Assembly (NCBI GenBank): GCA_903928745.1
Contig: CAIYRR010000072.1
Location: 1 to 64,000 of the forward strand
Source: an uncultured Actinomycetes bacterium
Lineage (GTDB): Bacteria > Actinomycetota > Actinomycetes > Nanopelagicales > Nanopelagicaceae
Length of the DNA: 64,000 nucleotides
Reading direction: 5' to 3'
Both the position numbers and the translations under genes were made by a program. Under the pieces are notes generated by a model. The model did no database searches and was not told the origin of the DNA. It worked only from the letters and a program-made list of their open reading frames with translations. Below, in pieces: positions 27,625-37,488 of this stretch (positions are counted from its first letter, which is position 1; each line of letters opens with the position of its first letter).

Positions 27625-28350
27625 TTGCTGCAGTTCTTTCTCGTTGTCCTGACGGGATTTATCGTCGGAACAATCAACGGCATGGCCGGTGGGGCTTCAC
27701 TTATTTCATTTCCTGTTTTGTTGGCCATGGGTCTGAACCCAGTGAGTGCAACGGTCACAAATGCGGTGGGAGTAACGAGTGCAAATCTCTTCGCCGTGCG
27801 GGCAAGCCAGTACAGAGCGAGAGACTTGCTACGGCAATATCGATTTCACATAGCTCTATCTGCCGTCTTCTCAATTACTGGCGCGATTCTCCTACTGGCT
27901 CTGCCATCAAAAGTATTTGAGAGCGTCGTTCCGTATCTTTTATTGGGAGCAACTCTGACGATTTTGTTGCCAGCAAAGGCACGTTCGGGCATCAAATCTA
28001 AGATCACTGAATTCGTGGCTATAGGCGCCAGCGGGCTTTATTGCGGATATTTTGGACCAGGCCAGGGTGTCATGGTTATTGCAACTTTGGCCCGGGATAA
28101 GAATCGAGATCCCGCTACTGTCAATGCCGCAAAGAATGTAATTACTGGAGTGACCAGCATTCTCTCCAACCTCATCTATATTTTTAGTGGCCGAGTTGAT
28201 TGGCTTTTTGCGGGTGCGCTTTTCCTCGGTTCAAGTTTCGGGGGAACTCTTGGTGGTCGCTGGGCCAATGTGATGCCCCGAATTTTCTACAAGTCTTTAG
28301 TTTTCGCTGTTGGAATCGTCGCCTCGATCTGGCTCTTTGTCCGTGGCTAA
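27625..28350 (+). CDS. TauE/SafE-family sulfite/anion exporter
   Basis: GFIVGTINGMAGGASLISFPVLLAMGLNPVSATVTNAVGV; YCGYFGPGQGVMVIA. Confidence 0.85.
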   Translation: MLQFFLVVLTGFIVGTINGMAGGASLISFPVLLAMGLNPVSATVTNAVGVTSANLFAVRASQYRARDLLRQYRFHIALSAVFSITGAILLLALPSKVFESVVPYLLLGATLTILLPAKARSGIKSKITEFVAIGASGLYCGYFGPGQGVMVIATLARDKNRDPATVNAAKNVITGVTSILSNLIYIFSGRVDWLFAGALFLGSSFGGTLGGRWANVMPRIFYKSLVFAVGIVASIWLFVRG

Positions 28351-28379
28351 TATCCTTCGGAAGGCATTAACCTAAGGGC

Positions 28380-29363
28380 ATGTCGATGAATTCTGATTTC
28401 AAGATCTATGCAGCAATTGGGGAAGACCAACTCGAATCTCTAGCTCCGCTACCTCTGGGTGATTACTCCAGAGAATCATTGCGCGTGGCTCTTGTGCAAG
28501 ATTCGTGGCACGGAAGCTTGGATGCGCAGATGCAATCGTTGGAAAGCGCAATCGAAGCCTGTGCGCAATATCAACCCGATCTCATAGTTTTGCCAGAACT
28601 GACCCTTTATCCATATGCATGTTGGGAACCCAATTCCGAAAGCTCCACTTTTCATTCTGAAGACCTCATGGACGGACCCTCGTTTGCCTTTGCTCAGAAG
28701 ATGGCGCGTTTGAGCAAGGCGACCGTTGTTATTTCCTTGTACGAAAATGGCGATGAAGAAAGTGACCTCGGATATAACACCGCAATTACGCTCTCACCTA
28801 CAGGCGAACTTCTCGTGCGCACCCGTAAAACACATTTACCTCAAACTGCCGGTTACTACGAAAATACGTATTTCTCTTGCGGCAATGATGGAACTCCGGC
28901 AGCAATTGTGGGAGAAGCAATCGTTGGAATTCCTACCTGCTGGGATCAATGGTTTCCAGAGTTGGCTCGCGCCTATGCTCTCGATAGCGCAGATGTTCTT
29001 ATTTATCCGACTGCAATTGGCTCAGAACCAAATTTCCCAGACTTTGACACTGCCCCGTTGTGGAAAGCAACAATGGTGGCTCACGCCATTGCCAATGGTC
29101 TATTTGTAGGAGCCGTCAATCGAATTGGCACTGAAGGTCCAAACACTTTTTATGGTTCATCTTTTATCGCCGATCCATTTGGACGCACCTTGGTTGAAGC
29201 CGGCAGAGACGAGCAAGCTATTTTGATTGCAGATTGCGAACTTGATCAGCGAAGAGATTGGCTGACGCTTTTCCCATTCTTTAAGACACGACGACCAGAG
29301 ATGTATACAACTCTTGCCCTTATGGCAGATCCAGAAGCTGCAGAAAATGGAGAAGAAGAATGA
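28380..29363 (+). CDS. aguB: Carbon-nitrogen hydrolase, N-carbamoylputrescine amidase-like
   Basis: Nitrilase E/K/C triad: LPELTLYPYACWE, RKTHLPQTAGYYENTYF, VGIPTCWDQWFPELARAYAL. Confidence 0.75.
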   Translation: MSMNSDFKIYAAIGEDQLESLAPLPLGDYSRESLRVALVQDSWHGSLDAQMQSLESAIEACAQYQPDLIVLPELTLYPYACWEPNSESSTFHSEDLMDGPSFAFAQKMARLSKATVVISLYENGDEESDLGYNTAITLSPTGELLVRTRKTHLPQTAGYYENTYFSCGNDGTPAAIVGEAIVGIPTCWDQWFPELARAYALDSADVLIYPTAIGSEPNFPDFDTAPLWKATMVAHAIANGLFVGAVNRIGTEGPNTFYGSSFIADPFGRTLVEAGRDEQAILIADCELDQRRDWLTLFPFFKTRRPEMYTTLALMADPEAAENGEEE

Positions 29364-30982
29364 CAACAGTTTTTACTAATGGGACCATTTGGACAGGAGT
29401 CCAGGAAAACCTGATTGTTGATGCCTTGGCTATCGATGGAGAAAGAATCGTCGCTGTTGGCCATGACGCCAAGCAATTGCTTTCATCGGACGCAACAGTC
29501 ATTGACCTCAAAGGTGGAATGTTGTTGCCAGGTTTTGGTGATGGACATGCTCATCCGCTCTTTGGGGGACTTGAGTCGATCGGACCACAAATCAAAGGTG
29601 CGCCCTCCATGGAGGTGTTGTTAGAAACTGTTCGAGCATTTGCGCAAGCCAACCCTGATAAAGAGTGGATCGTCGGGGCCTCTTATGAATCCTGGCATGC
29701 GCCTAATGGTGAGTTTGATGCGCAGTGGCTTGATGCCGTCGTCTCTGATCGTCCTGTTGTCTTGCGCGCGAATGATTACCACACGATTTGGTGCAACACG
29801 AAAGCCCTTGAAGTTGCTGGTGTAACAAAAGATACGCCGCAGCCTCCTTTGGGAATGATTGTGCATCGCCCAGATGGAACCCCGATGGGGACTATGCGCG
29901 AATGGGGCGCGGTGAATTTGATTATGGATCACCTACCCGAAAATTCACGCACTGAATTTCGTGAAGGATTTCGCGTTTCAACACAAACTCTTGCTGAATC
30001 AGGAATTACCTGGGTGCAAGATGCATGGATAGATCCAGGAATGCCTGAGTCATATTTAGATGCACTGGCTAATGATTTATTGGGTGTTCGCTACAACTTG
30101 GCTCTTCGTGCCGATCCTTTTAATTGGCGAAATCAGATGGAGTGGTTTGCATCAGCTCGCGAACTCGTGGGCGTTCATAGTCATCTCACCTGCAAGACGA
30201 TTAAGTTCTTTGCAGATGGTGTAATCGAAGGCGGGACCGCCGCGCTGAAGACTCCATATCTGGATGCTCCAGATTCCAAGGGAATGCCGTGTTGGGATTG
30301 GCAAGAACTCAAAGAGGCGGTTACTGCCATCGATGCGATGGGTTTCCAGCCACACATTCATGCCATTGGAGATGATGGCATTCATGCTGCGCTCAACGCC
30401 ATTGAATACGCCCAATCAATCAATAAAGAGAAATCGCACCCACGTCCTGTTATTACTCATGTGCAACTTCTGGACCCAGTAGACCTTCCTCGTTTTGCCA
30501 AACTCGGAGTGGTTGCCAATTTCGAACCGTTGTGGGCATGTAATGATTTACTCCAAAGCGAACTCACCACCCCACGACTCGGTGATGATCGCGCCTCATG
30601 GCAGTATCCGATCAAATCTCTCTTGGATGATGGGGCTGCGGTCTCCTTTGGATCTGATTGGCCTGTAACCACACAGCGGCCTTTGGATTGCCTCACCATC
30701 GCAATAACCAGGACGCATCAACTTGCTGATCATCCAACCGCCTGGATTCCCGATCAACGGATCACTATTGACCAAGCGCTGAGCGCCTACACGGCAGGTC
30801 CGGCCTTTCAAGCTGGCGATGAAGGCGTTCGTGGCACATTGCAACGCGGTTTCCACGCCGACCTTGTTTGGCTGGATAAAGACATTCGAGGGATCGATCC
30901 GGCGCTAATTCCGTCGGCGAGGATACTTGGCACCTGGTGCTTAGGTAAGAGAGTATTCACGCATACCGATTCTGCGAACTAG
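29360..30982 (+). CDS. YtcJ-like amidohydrolase (Amidohydro_3)
   Basis: LKGGMLLPGFGDGHAHPLFGG; LTCKTIKFFADGVIEGGTAAL; FGSDWPVTTQRPL. Confidence 0.85.
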   Translation: MTTVFTNGTIWTGVQENLIVDALAIDGERIVAVGHDAKQLLSSDATVIDLKGGMLLPGFGDGHAHPLFGGLESIGPQIKGAPSMEVLLETVRAFAQANPDKEWIVGASYESWHAPNGEFDAQWLDAVVSDRPVVLRANDYHTIWCNTKALEVAGVTKDTPQPPLGMIVHRPDGTPMGTMREWGAVNLIMDHLPENSRTEFREGFRVSTQTLAESGITWVQDAWIDPGMPESYLDALANDLLGVRYNLALRADPFNWRNQMEWFASARELVGVHSHLTCKTIKFFADGVIEGGTAALKTPYLDAPDSKGMPCWDWQELKEAVTAIDAMGFQPHIHAIGDDGIHAALNAIEYAQSINKEKSHPRPVITHVQLLDPVDLPRFAKLGVVANFEPLWACNDLLQSELTTPRLGDDRASWQYPIKSLLDDGAAVSFGSDWPVTTQRPLDCLTIAITRTHQLADHPTAWIPDQRITIDQALSAYTAGPAFQAGDEGVRGTLQRGFHADLVWLDKDIRGIDPALIPSARILGTWCLGKRVFTHTDSAN

Positions 30983-30996
30983 GAGCGTATAAAGAG

Positions 30997-31920
30997 ATGA
31001 CTTTGGATTTATCGTTGCCGACAACGCACGATGACTCCCAGGCACCTGGTAAGACAAGCAAATGGCTAGCAGTTGTGCCGATGGCATTTTTGTCTATGAC
31101 CGTTGCTATCCCGTTAATTATTATTTTTGTTTATTCATTCTTGGCCAGGCCTTCATTGGGAGCTGGTGTAGTTTGGAAATTTGACCCGACTCACTATGTG
31201 AAGATCTTTATCCAAGATCGTTTGGATGGAACTCGTAGTTTTGATACACGGTATTTGAAAGTTATTTGGAACTCTTTTCTTTACTCAGGGATTACAACTA
31301 TCGCCACCTTAGTTCTCGCGATTCCCGTTGCTCTCTGGATTGCAACAAGGGATCCACGCAAGAGAGTTCTGCTGGTATTTCTCGTGACTTTGCCATTTTG
31401 GACAAGTATTTTGATTCGCACATATGCGATTACAGAATTGCTCGACGAGAAAGGCGTCCTTGGTAAAATTGCGACAGCAGTTGGATACAACGGTCACTTC
31501 CAAATTCTTTACACGCCAACGGCAACGATTCTGGGATTGATTTATACATTCCTCCCATTCATGATTTTGCCTATTTATTCATCGGCAGAACGTTTTGATT
31601 TCAGGTTTGCCGAAGCAGGATATGACTTGGGTGCACGAAAAATGACCGTCCTCTTTAGGATTGTTCTCCCACAGATTGCTCCAGGAGTCATGGCCGGTGT
31701 CGCGCTGGTATTTATTCCGGGTCTTGGTTCTTTCCTTCAGCCAGATATGTTGGGTGGCGGAAAGACGAATATGATCGCAAACGTAGTTGCTAATAATTAC
31801 GGTCAAGCCCGTAACTGGCCCTTTGGCTCTGCGCTCTCGGTGCTTCTTTGCGTCATCACTTTGATTGCGACATTGATGCTTTCGGTGGCAGCACGCAAGC
31901 GGAAGGCTTCTAGGTCATGA
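30997..31920 (+). CDS. potB: Spermidine/putrescine-type ABC permease PotB
   Basis: LPFWTSILIRTYAI; FDFRFAEAGYDLGARKMTVLFRIVLPQIAPGVMAGVALVFIPGLGSFLQPDMLGGG. Confidence 0.85.
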   Translation: MTLDLSLPTTHDDSQAPGKTSKWLAVVPMAFLSMTVAIPLIIIFVYSFLARPSLGAGVVWKFDPTHYVKIFIQDRLDGTRSFDTRYLKVIWNSFLYSGITTIATLVLAIPVALWIATRDPRKRVLLVFLVTLPFWTSILIRTYAITELLDEKGVLGKIATAVGYNGHFQILYTPTATILGLIYTFLPFMILPIYSSAERFDFRFAEAGYDLGARKMTVLFRIVLPQIAPGVMAGVALVFIPGLGSFLQPDMLGGGKTNMIANVVANNYGQARNWPFGSALSVLLCVITLIATLMLSVAARKRKASRS

Positions 31921-32738
31921 CCACCGTGATAGCGCCTAGACGCAAACGTCTTGTTAATTTGCGCAACTTTCCATTTTTTACATCCATCTCTTATTTTGTT
32001 TTCTTTATTTTGTATGTTCCGCTTGCTTTGGTTATCGCTTATTCGTTTAACGAAAATCGAACTGCTCAAATCTGGACGAAATTTTCTACTCGCTGGTACA
32101 CCGATGTATTTCATAATACGGACGTTGTTAGATCCCTAAAAAACTCACTTATTGTTGGCTCGGCTGCCACAGTTCTGTCAACGATTTTGGCAATTGCTGC
32201 GGCCCTAGGTCTCTTGCGGATGGGGCGAAAGGGCAGCACTTTTGCCATTGGCCTGCTCGGAGCGCCCTTGATCATTCCGGAGATTGTTTCGGCGGTAGGT
32301 ACTCTCGGATTCTTCTTATTTGTAGGGATACCACTCGGGCACTTTGGTTTGATTTTGGCACACACCGCTTTCTGTGTGCCTTTCGCGATGTTGCCTATTC
32401 GCGCGAGGCTAGTCGCCCTTGATCGCAGCTCCTTTGAGGCTGCAGCAGACTTGGGCGCTAACGAATGGAAGATTTTTACCTGGATTACGATGCCGCTTCT
32501 GGCCCCTGGAATTATGGCTGGCGCTCTTTTGGCCTTTGCTATTTCCCTCGATGATTTCATAACATCGTTCTTTATAGCCGGGCCAGGCTCCACCACATTG
32601 CCGGTCTATATCTTCGGAATGATTCGCTCTAACGTGACACCGGCAATTAATGCCTTATCAACCTTGTTGTTACTGGTTTCAGGACTTACTCTAATCCTCT
32701 CATACACCCTTTCGTCGAGAACCCAAGATAGGAAGTAG
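31917..32738 (+). CDS. potC: Spermidine/putrescine-type ABC permease PotC
   Basis: RSSFEAAADLGANEWKIFTWITMPLLAPGIMAGALLAFAISLDDFITSFF. Confidence 0.87.
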   Translation: MTTVIAPRRKRLVNLRNFPFFTSISYFVFFILYVPLALVIAYSFNENRTAQIWTKFSTRWYTDVFHNTDVVRSLKNSLIVGSAATVLSTILAIAAALGLLRMGRKGSTFAIGLLGAPLIIPEIVSAVGTLGFFLFVGIPLGHFGLILAHTAFCVPFAMLPIRARLVALDRSSFEAAADLGANEWKIFTWITMPLLAPGIMAGALLAFAISLDDFITSFFIAGPGSTTLPVYIFGMIRSNVTPAINALSTLLLLVSGLTLILSYTLSSRTQDRK

Positions 32739-32741
32739 TCA

Positions 32742-33848
32742 ATGAAATTCTTTACCCCCAAGGTCGGTATGGCGATTGCTCTTGCCGCCGCAGTAAGTCT
32801 TGGACTTTCTGCATGCAGCAGTAGTTCATCAACGACATCTGCATCATCGAGCACAGAATTTCCTACAGCAAAAGGTGGAGAGCTCAATCTTTACAACTGG
32901 ACTAACTACATTGATCCAGCTCAACTCAAAGCTTTCACCGCCGAAACTGGCATCAAGGTAAACCTCGACACATTTGATTCCAACGAAACTCTTCTTGCTA
33001 AGTTGCAAGCCGGAGCAACAGGCTATGACGTCATCGTTCCAAGTGACTACATGGTTGCTCAGATGGTGACTCTTGGCTTGTTGGAGAAAGTTGATGTCGC
33101 ATCTTTCCCAAATGGAAAAAACATTGATCCTAACTTCATGGATGTCTACTGGGACAAGGGTCGCCAATACACAGCCCCATACATGTACGGCACCACGGGA
33201 ATTGGCGTCAACATGAAGGATCCAATCGCCTCGAAGATCACTTCATGGAAGGATTTCTTTGCAGCTGCAAAGGGAACTTCCGTTGACGTTCTCAAAGATC
33301 AAACAGAAGTTGTCTCCGCCGCACTTCGTGCAACAGGCGTAGCAGCTGCAGATCTTTGCACCGAGGATAAGAGCAAGTACGCAGCAGCGCAGAAGCTTCT
33401 TGATACATTCAAGCCAAAGGTTATTAACTCCGATGGTGGTATCGAGCGCATGGTGAAGGAATCCAGCATGGTCCGTATGGCATGGAATGGTTCCGTACAC
33501 CGCATGACCGTTGATAATCCAAACATCAAGTATGTCTTCCCATCAGAGGGCTTGAACTTCTGGGCAGATAACTTGGCAATTGCTAAGGGTGCCAAGAATC
33601 TCGATAACGCCAAGATCTTCATCAACTGGATGTTGGATCCAAAGCAAGGCGCCGTGGCAACCAACTTCACAGGTTATGCCAACGCAGTCCTAGGTTCTGG
33701 TCCATTCATGGACGAGGCAATCAAGAACGATCCTGCGATTAACACAACACCTGAGAACGCAAAGTTGGCTACACCAACTCCAAACTGCTCTACAGCAGCT
33801 CGCGATCTCTACACCGAAGTCTTTACCAGCTGGACTTCATCTCAATAA
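32742..33848 (+). CDS. potD: Polyamine ABC transporter substrate-binding lipoprotein PotD
   Basis: Lipobox LSACSS; LNLYNWTNYIDPAQLKAFTAETGIKVNLDTFDSNETLLAKLQAGATGYDVIVPSDYMV. Confidence 0.88.
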   Translation: MKFFTPKVGMAIALAAAVSLGLSACSSSSSTTSASSSTEFPTAKGGELNLYNWTNYIDPAQLKAFTAETGIKVNLDTFDSNETLLAKLQAGATGYDVIVPSDYMVAQMVTLGLLEKVDVASFPNGKNIDPNFMDVYWDKGRQYTAPYMYGTTGIGVNMKDPIASKITSWKDFFAAAKGTSVDVLKDQTEVVSAALRATGVAAADLCTEDKSKYAAAQKLLDTFKPKVINSDGGIERMVKESSMVRMAWNGSVHRMTVDNPNIKYVFPSEGLNFWADNLAIAKGAKNLDNAKIFINWMLDPKQGAVATNFTGYANAVLGSGPFMDEAIKNDPAINTTPENAKLATPTPNCSTAARDLYTEVFTSWTSSQ

Positions 33849-33857
33849 TCAGTAAAG

Positions 33858-33900
33858 AAGAAAGAGGGCGGTCGCTAATACAGCGGCCGCCCTCTTTCTT
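33858..33900. terminator. Strong bidirectional intrinsic terminator between potD and potA
   Basis: AAGAAAGAGGGCGGTCGCT / AGCGGCCGCCCTCTTTCTT, 19-bp stem with one G:U-compatible position and A/T flanks on both sides. Confidence 0.93.
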
Positions 33901-33910
33901 TTAATATCTT

Positions 33911-34978
33911 CTATGAGGCGAGAATTCGAATCGTCGCATCGATGGCATCAAGTTGCACTTGCGCGCCACGCTCTGGAACCGAGACTCCATGAGAGGGGAG
34001 AACAGCGACGATTTCTTCGGTGCCAATCATGACGTGCACACGAACGGCACTACCGGTGAAAATCACATCTCTCACGACTCCGGCAAGAATTCCTTGACTC
34101 TGAGAAATCACAAGATCTTCTGGTCGAATAGCTACAACGGAAGATCCGTTATCACCAACGACTGCGTTGCCGGCTAACAACCGTGCAGGGATTTCGTCTC
34201 CGTTGATTGAGACCACGCCCGAGTGAATTTCGCAGGGGAATAGATTCGTTTCACCAATAAAGTCGGCAACAAAACGGTTTGCAGGATTTCGATACATTTC
34301 GCGGGGAGTGTCCAGCTGAACAACTTCGCCATCACTAAAAACGGCGATGCGATCTCCCATAGACATCGCTTCCTCTTGATCGTGAGTCACGAAAACGAAG
34401 GTGATTCCTGTGTCTTGCTGCAATCTCTTGAGTTCTACTTGCATTCCTCTGCGCAATTTCAGATCTAGAGCCGAGAGTGGCTCATCGAGAAGCAACACCC
34501 GTGGGCCTTTAATAAGGGCGCGCCCTAAGGCAACTCTTTGTTGTTGACCACCAGAGAGTTGAGAAGGTTTGCGTCTCCCGTACCCTGTTAATTTAATTTG
34601 TACGAGTGTCTCTTCAACCCGCCGTGCAATTTCTTCTTTGCCAAGTTTTTCCATCTCGAGGCCAAAAGCGATATTTTCGGCAACGCTCATGTGCGGGAAA
34701 AGTGCGTAGGACTGGAAGACGGTATTTACTGGGCGGGCATAAGCGGGTTGATCATCAATGCGTTTTCCATCGAGCAAGATTTCGCCGCTATCGGGATATT
34801 CAAGGCCCGCAATTGTCCGAAGCAGCGTGGTTTTGCCACATCCTGATGGGCCTAGCAAGACGATGAATTCTCCTTGTGCGATGTCTAAAGAGACATCTTT
34901 TAAGGCTTCGACTGTTCCGCCTTCGGGGGTTACATAAGTCTTGCTGATGTTGCGAATCTTCAGAAGTGGCTCGGCCAT
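33911..34978 (-). CDS. potA: Spermidine/putrescine ABC transporter ATPase PotA
   Basis: [64 protein letters not shown]-like C-terminus. Confidence 0.88.
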   Translation of the reverse strand: MAEPLLKIRNISKTYVTPEGGTVEALKDVSLDIAQGEFIVLLGPSGCGKTTLLRTIAGLEYPDSGEILLDGKRIDDQPAYARPVNTVFQSYALFPHMSVAENIAFGLEMEKLGKEEIARRVEETLVQIKLTGYGRRKPSQLSGGQQQRVALGRALIKGPRVLLLDEPLSALDLKLRRGMQVELKRLQQDTGITFVFVTHDQEEAMSMGDRIAVFSDGEVVQLDTPREMYRNPANRFVADFIGETNLFPCEIHSGVVSINGDEIPARLLAGNAVVGDNGSSVVAIRPEDLVISQSQGILAGVVRDVIFTGSAVRVHVMIGTEEIVAVLPSHGVSVPERGAQVQLDAIDATIRILAS

Positions 34979-35021
34979 AGGGGATTTCACTTGTCCATTA
35001 TTGACATCGCGCGCTCGGAGG

Positions 35022-36563
35022 TCAAGATTGTGAGATCTTTGTCTTTCGAGGTGTTGCGAAAGATTTGCCAACGGCGGTCAGTTCTTCGCTGACCTGGGCC
35101 TTGATGTTCTCCTCGCTTTTGAGCAAGGTCGCTAAGGCCGAAATCGTAGATTTGAGATCCTTTTGCTCGGATTCCAATTCCAATTTAGACATCTTGGTCA
35201 ATCGCCGAAGCGGCATATCCAGAATGTAGGTGGCTTGCTCATCATTGAGTTTGAATCCCTTGATGAGTGCTTCCTTTGCTTGCGCAGCATCATCGCTGCC
35301 ACGGATAATCTTGATGACCTTGTCGATATCAATAATCGCTTTAAGTAATCCATCGACCAAGGTGAGTCGAGCAGTTGCTTTGGCCTTGCGGAATTCAGAT
35401 CTGCGACGTACTACCTCGATACGGTGGGCGATGAAGACCTGGAGTAGCTCTTTGAGCCCCAATGTTTGTGGCTTACCTTTGACAAGGGCCACTGCATTGA
35501 TGGCAAATGCATCTTCCATCGGGGTGAGTTTGTAGAGCTGTTCGAGAACGGCTTCAGGTTCAAAACCATTCTTCAATTCAATGACAACGTTTGTGCCCGT
35601 CTTGCCATCGGTTAGATCAATGATGTCTGAGATTCCTTGAATCTTCTTAGCTTTAGCTAAATCCGCAATACGTTCAACAACTTTTTCAGGTCCGATTGTG
35701 AAAGGGAGTTCTTTAATCGTGATTCCCATTTTGCGAGAAGTGACTTTGCTGATTTCAACAGTTGCTCGGACTTTGAAACTACCTTTACCCGTTGCATAGG
35801 CTTCTCTAACGCCTTCAACGCCGACGAGTTCGCCGCCTGTAGGGAAATCTGGACCAGGGATGAATTTCATAAGTTGTTTCAAAGTTGCCGTAGGGTTTTC
35901 AATCAAGAACTTAGTTGCAGCAATTACCTCACCAAGATTGTGAGGTGCCATGTTGGTGGCCATACCGACTGCGATTCCCGAGCCACCGTTGACGAGCAAG
36001 TTCGGATATGCAGCAGGCAATACAAGAGGTTCCAAAATCTGACCATCGTAGTTAGATCCAAAATCGACCGTATCTTCATCGGCTTCGGCAACCATCGCCA
36101 TTGCCGGAAGCGCCAAACGTGCTTCGGTGTAGCGCATCGCTGCAGGACCGGCATCGAGTGAACCGAAGTTTCCATGTCCATCGATGAGGGGTAAACGCAT
36201 GGAGAAGGATTGAGCCATGCGCACGAGCGCGTCATAAATTGCGCCATCACCGTGCGGGTGCAATTTACCCATGACTTCACCGACAACACGCGCGCTCTTA
36301 ACGTGGCCACGTTCTGGACGAAGCCCCATATCTGCCATCTGATGAAGGATTCTGCGGTGAACGGGCTTGAGGCCATCTCGCGCATCTGGAAGTGCACGGG
36401 AGTAAATGACCGAATAGGCATACTCAAGAAAAGATTCTGACATTTCTGAGGAGACATCAATATCGACGATCTTGCCAGGAAATTCTCCTGGCTTGGGACC
36501 AATAGGTTTCTTACCTTTGGTCGCGCCTTTTTTTGCAGTCGTTGGTGTTTTCGCAGTAGCCAT
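35022..36563 (-). CDS. parC: Type IIA topoisomerase subunit A (ParC/GyrA-like), catalytic core only
   Basis: [58 protein letters not shown]; 513 aa, ends shortly after [19 protein letters not shown]. Confidence 0.88.
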   Translation of the reverse strand: MATAKTPTTAKKGATKGKKPIGPKPGEFPGKIVDIDVSSEMSESFLEYAYSVIYSRALPDARDGLKPVHRRILHQMADMGLRPERGHVKSARVVGEVMGKLHPHGDGAIYDALVRMAQSFSMRLPLIDGHGNFGSLDAGPAAMRYTEARLALPAMAMVAEADEDTVDFGSNYDGQILEPLVLPAAYPNLLVNGGSGIAVGMATNMAPHNLGEVIAATKFLIENPTATLKQLMKFIPGPDFPTGGELVGVEGVREAYATGKGSFKVRATVEISKVTSRKMGITIKELPFTIGPEKVVERIADLAKAKKIQGISDIIDLTDGKTGTNVVIELKNGFEPEAVLEQLYKLTPMEDAFAINAVALVKGKPQTLGLKELLQVFIAHRIEVVRRRSEFRKAKATARLTLVDGLLKAIIDIDKVIKIIRGSDDAAQAKEALIKGFKLNDEQATYILDMPLRRLTKMSKLELESEQKDLKSTISALATLLKSEENIKAQVSEELTAVGKSFATPRKTKISQS

Positions 36564-36589
36564 GGCGGTGATTATGCCAAGGTCCTACC

Positions 36590-37483
36590 TTAAATCGCGG
36601 TAGTGACCTGCGGTCTGGCCCCAACGATTGCAACACAGCGGGCCGCTACCTGGATTGCTGCCAATATTGCGGTTTCAACTTCCTGATTCTCTATCCATGA
36701 TGCTATGTATCCACCAGCAAATGAGTCTCCAGCACCGGTGGAGTCAACGAGCACCGCTTTTGCTGCGGGAAATCTGCAAACAGAGCCTCCTCGTGATTTG
36801 CCGATCGCACCTTGCGCCCCGCGTTTGATAATCACTGTCGGGGTTGATTGCAACAAAATATCCAAAGCTTTCTCGATATCGATTTCTTGAGAGAGATACT
36901 TTGCTTCCTCTTCATTCATAATTAAAGTGGACATGGATGTGAGCCAGGAGAGTATTTCTTCAGTCGGAACTTGTGCCATCGCACCAATTGTCGTGGGGTC
37001 ATAAAAAATTGGCAGATGTGCACGATTAATCGCTTCGACCATTTCTAGAACGCCAGCACGCGATTGGCTATTGAGCAGGGCATATCCAGAGAGATAGACC
37101 GCATCGAAATTACTTAATTCTGGAAGGTCATTGAGTGTGAGTCCTGCATTAGCTGCAGTTTCTGGAAACATTGTGCGCTCTCCACTTGGGTCAACCAAGA
37201 TAACAACAACTCCTGTTCGAACCCCATCAATAACTTTATTTCCATGCTCAACACCAAGACGATCCAAGTCAGAAAGCACAGCAACGCCAGCGGGATCGTT
37301 TCCGACTCGGGCCAGTACATAGGAGCTCACTCCCGAGTCCTTGATCCAGGAAGCAACGTTTCCTGCAGCTCCTCCGCTATGAGTAGATACCTGCGAAGGC
37401 GTATCGCTCCCGTAGTTGATTGAGTCTGGAACCAGAGCGATGACATCAAGCATGACATCGCCTATACAAAGGACTCTGCTCAT
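36590..37483 (-). CDS. psuK: PfkB-family kinase, probable pseudouridine kinase
   Basis: GGAAGNVASWIKDSG; VIIKRGAQGAIG; VDSTGAGDSFAGGYIASW; adjacent to psuG. Confidence 0.78.
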   Translation of the reverse strand: MSRVLCIGDVMLDVIALVPDSINYGSDTPSQVSTHSGGAAGNVASWIKDSGVSSYVLARVGNDPAGVAVLSDLDRLGVEHGNKVIDGVRTGVVVILVDPSGERTMFPETAANAGLTLNDLPELSNFDAVYLSGYALLNSQSRAGVLEMVEAINRAHLPIFYDPTTIGAMAQVPTEEILSWLTSMSTLIMNEEEAKYLSQEIDIEKALDILLQSTPTVIIKRGAQGAIGKSRGGSVCRFPAAKAVLVDSTGAGDSFAGGYIASWIENQEVETAILAAIQVAARCVAIVGARPQVTTAI

Positions 37484-37488
37484 GAAAT

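Noticed and set aside
32111-32596. 161-aa minus-strand ORF opposite potC
   Set aside because: Entirely antisense to a well-supported permease; biased composition typical of a reverse-frame artefact.
35022-35071. Possible frameshift truncating parC
   Set aside because: The downstream frame contains only the short spacer before potA and no beta-propeller-like sequence, so a single-base error would not restore a CTD.
33911-35071. Long version of PotA starting at 35071
   Set aside because: The N-terminal extension ([31 protein letters not shown]) overlaps parC and is not ABC-ATPase-like; the ATG at 34978 fits the family start.
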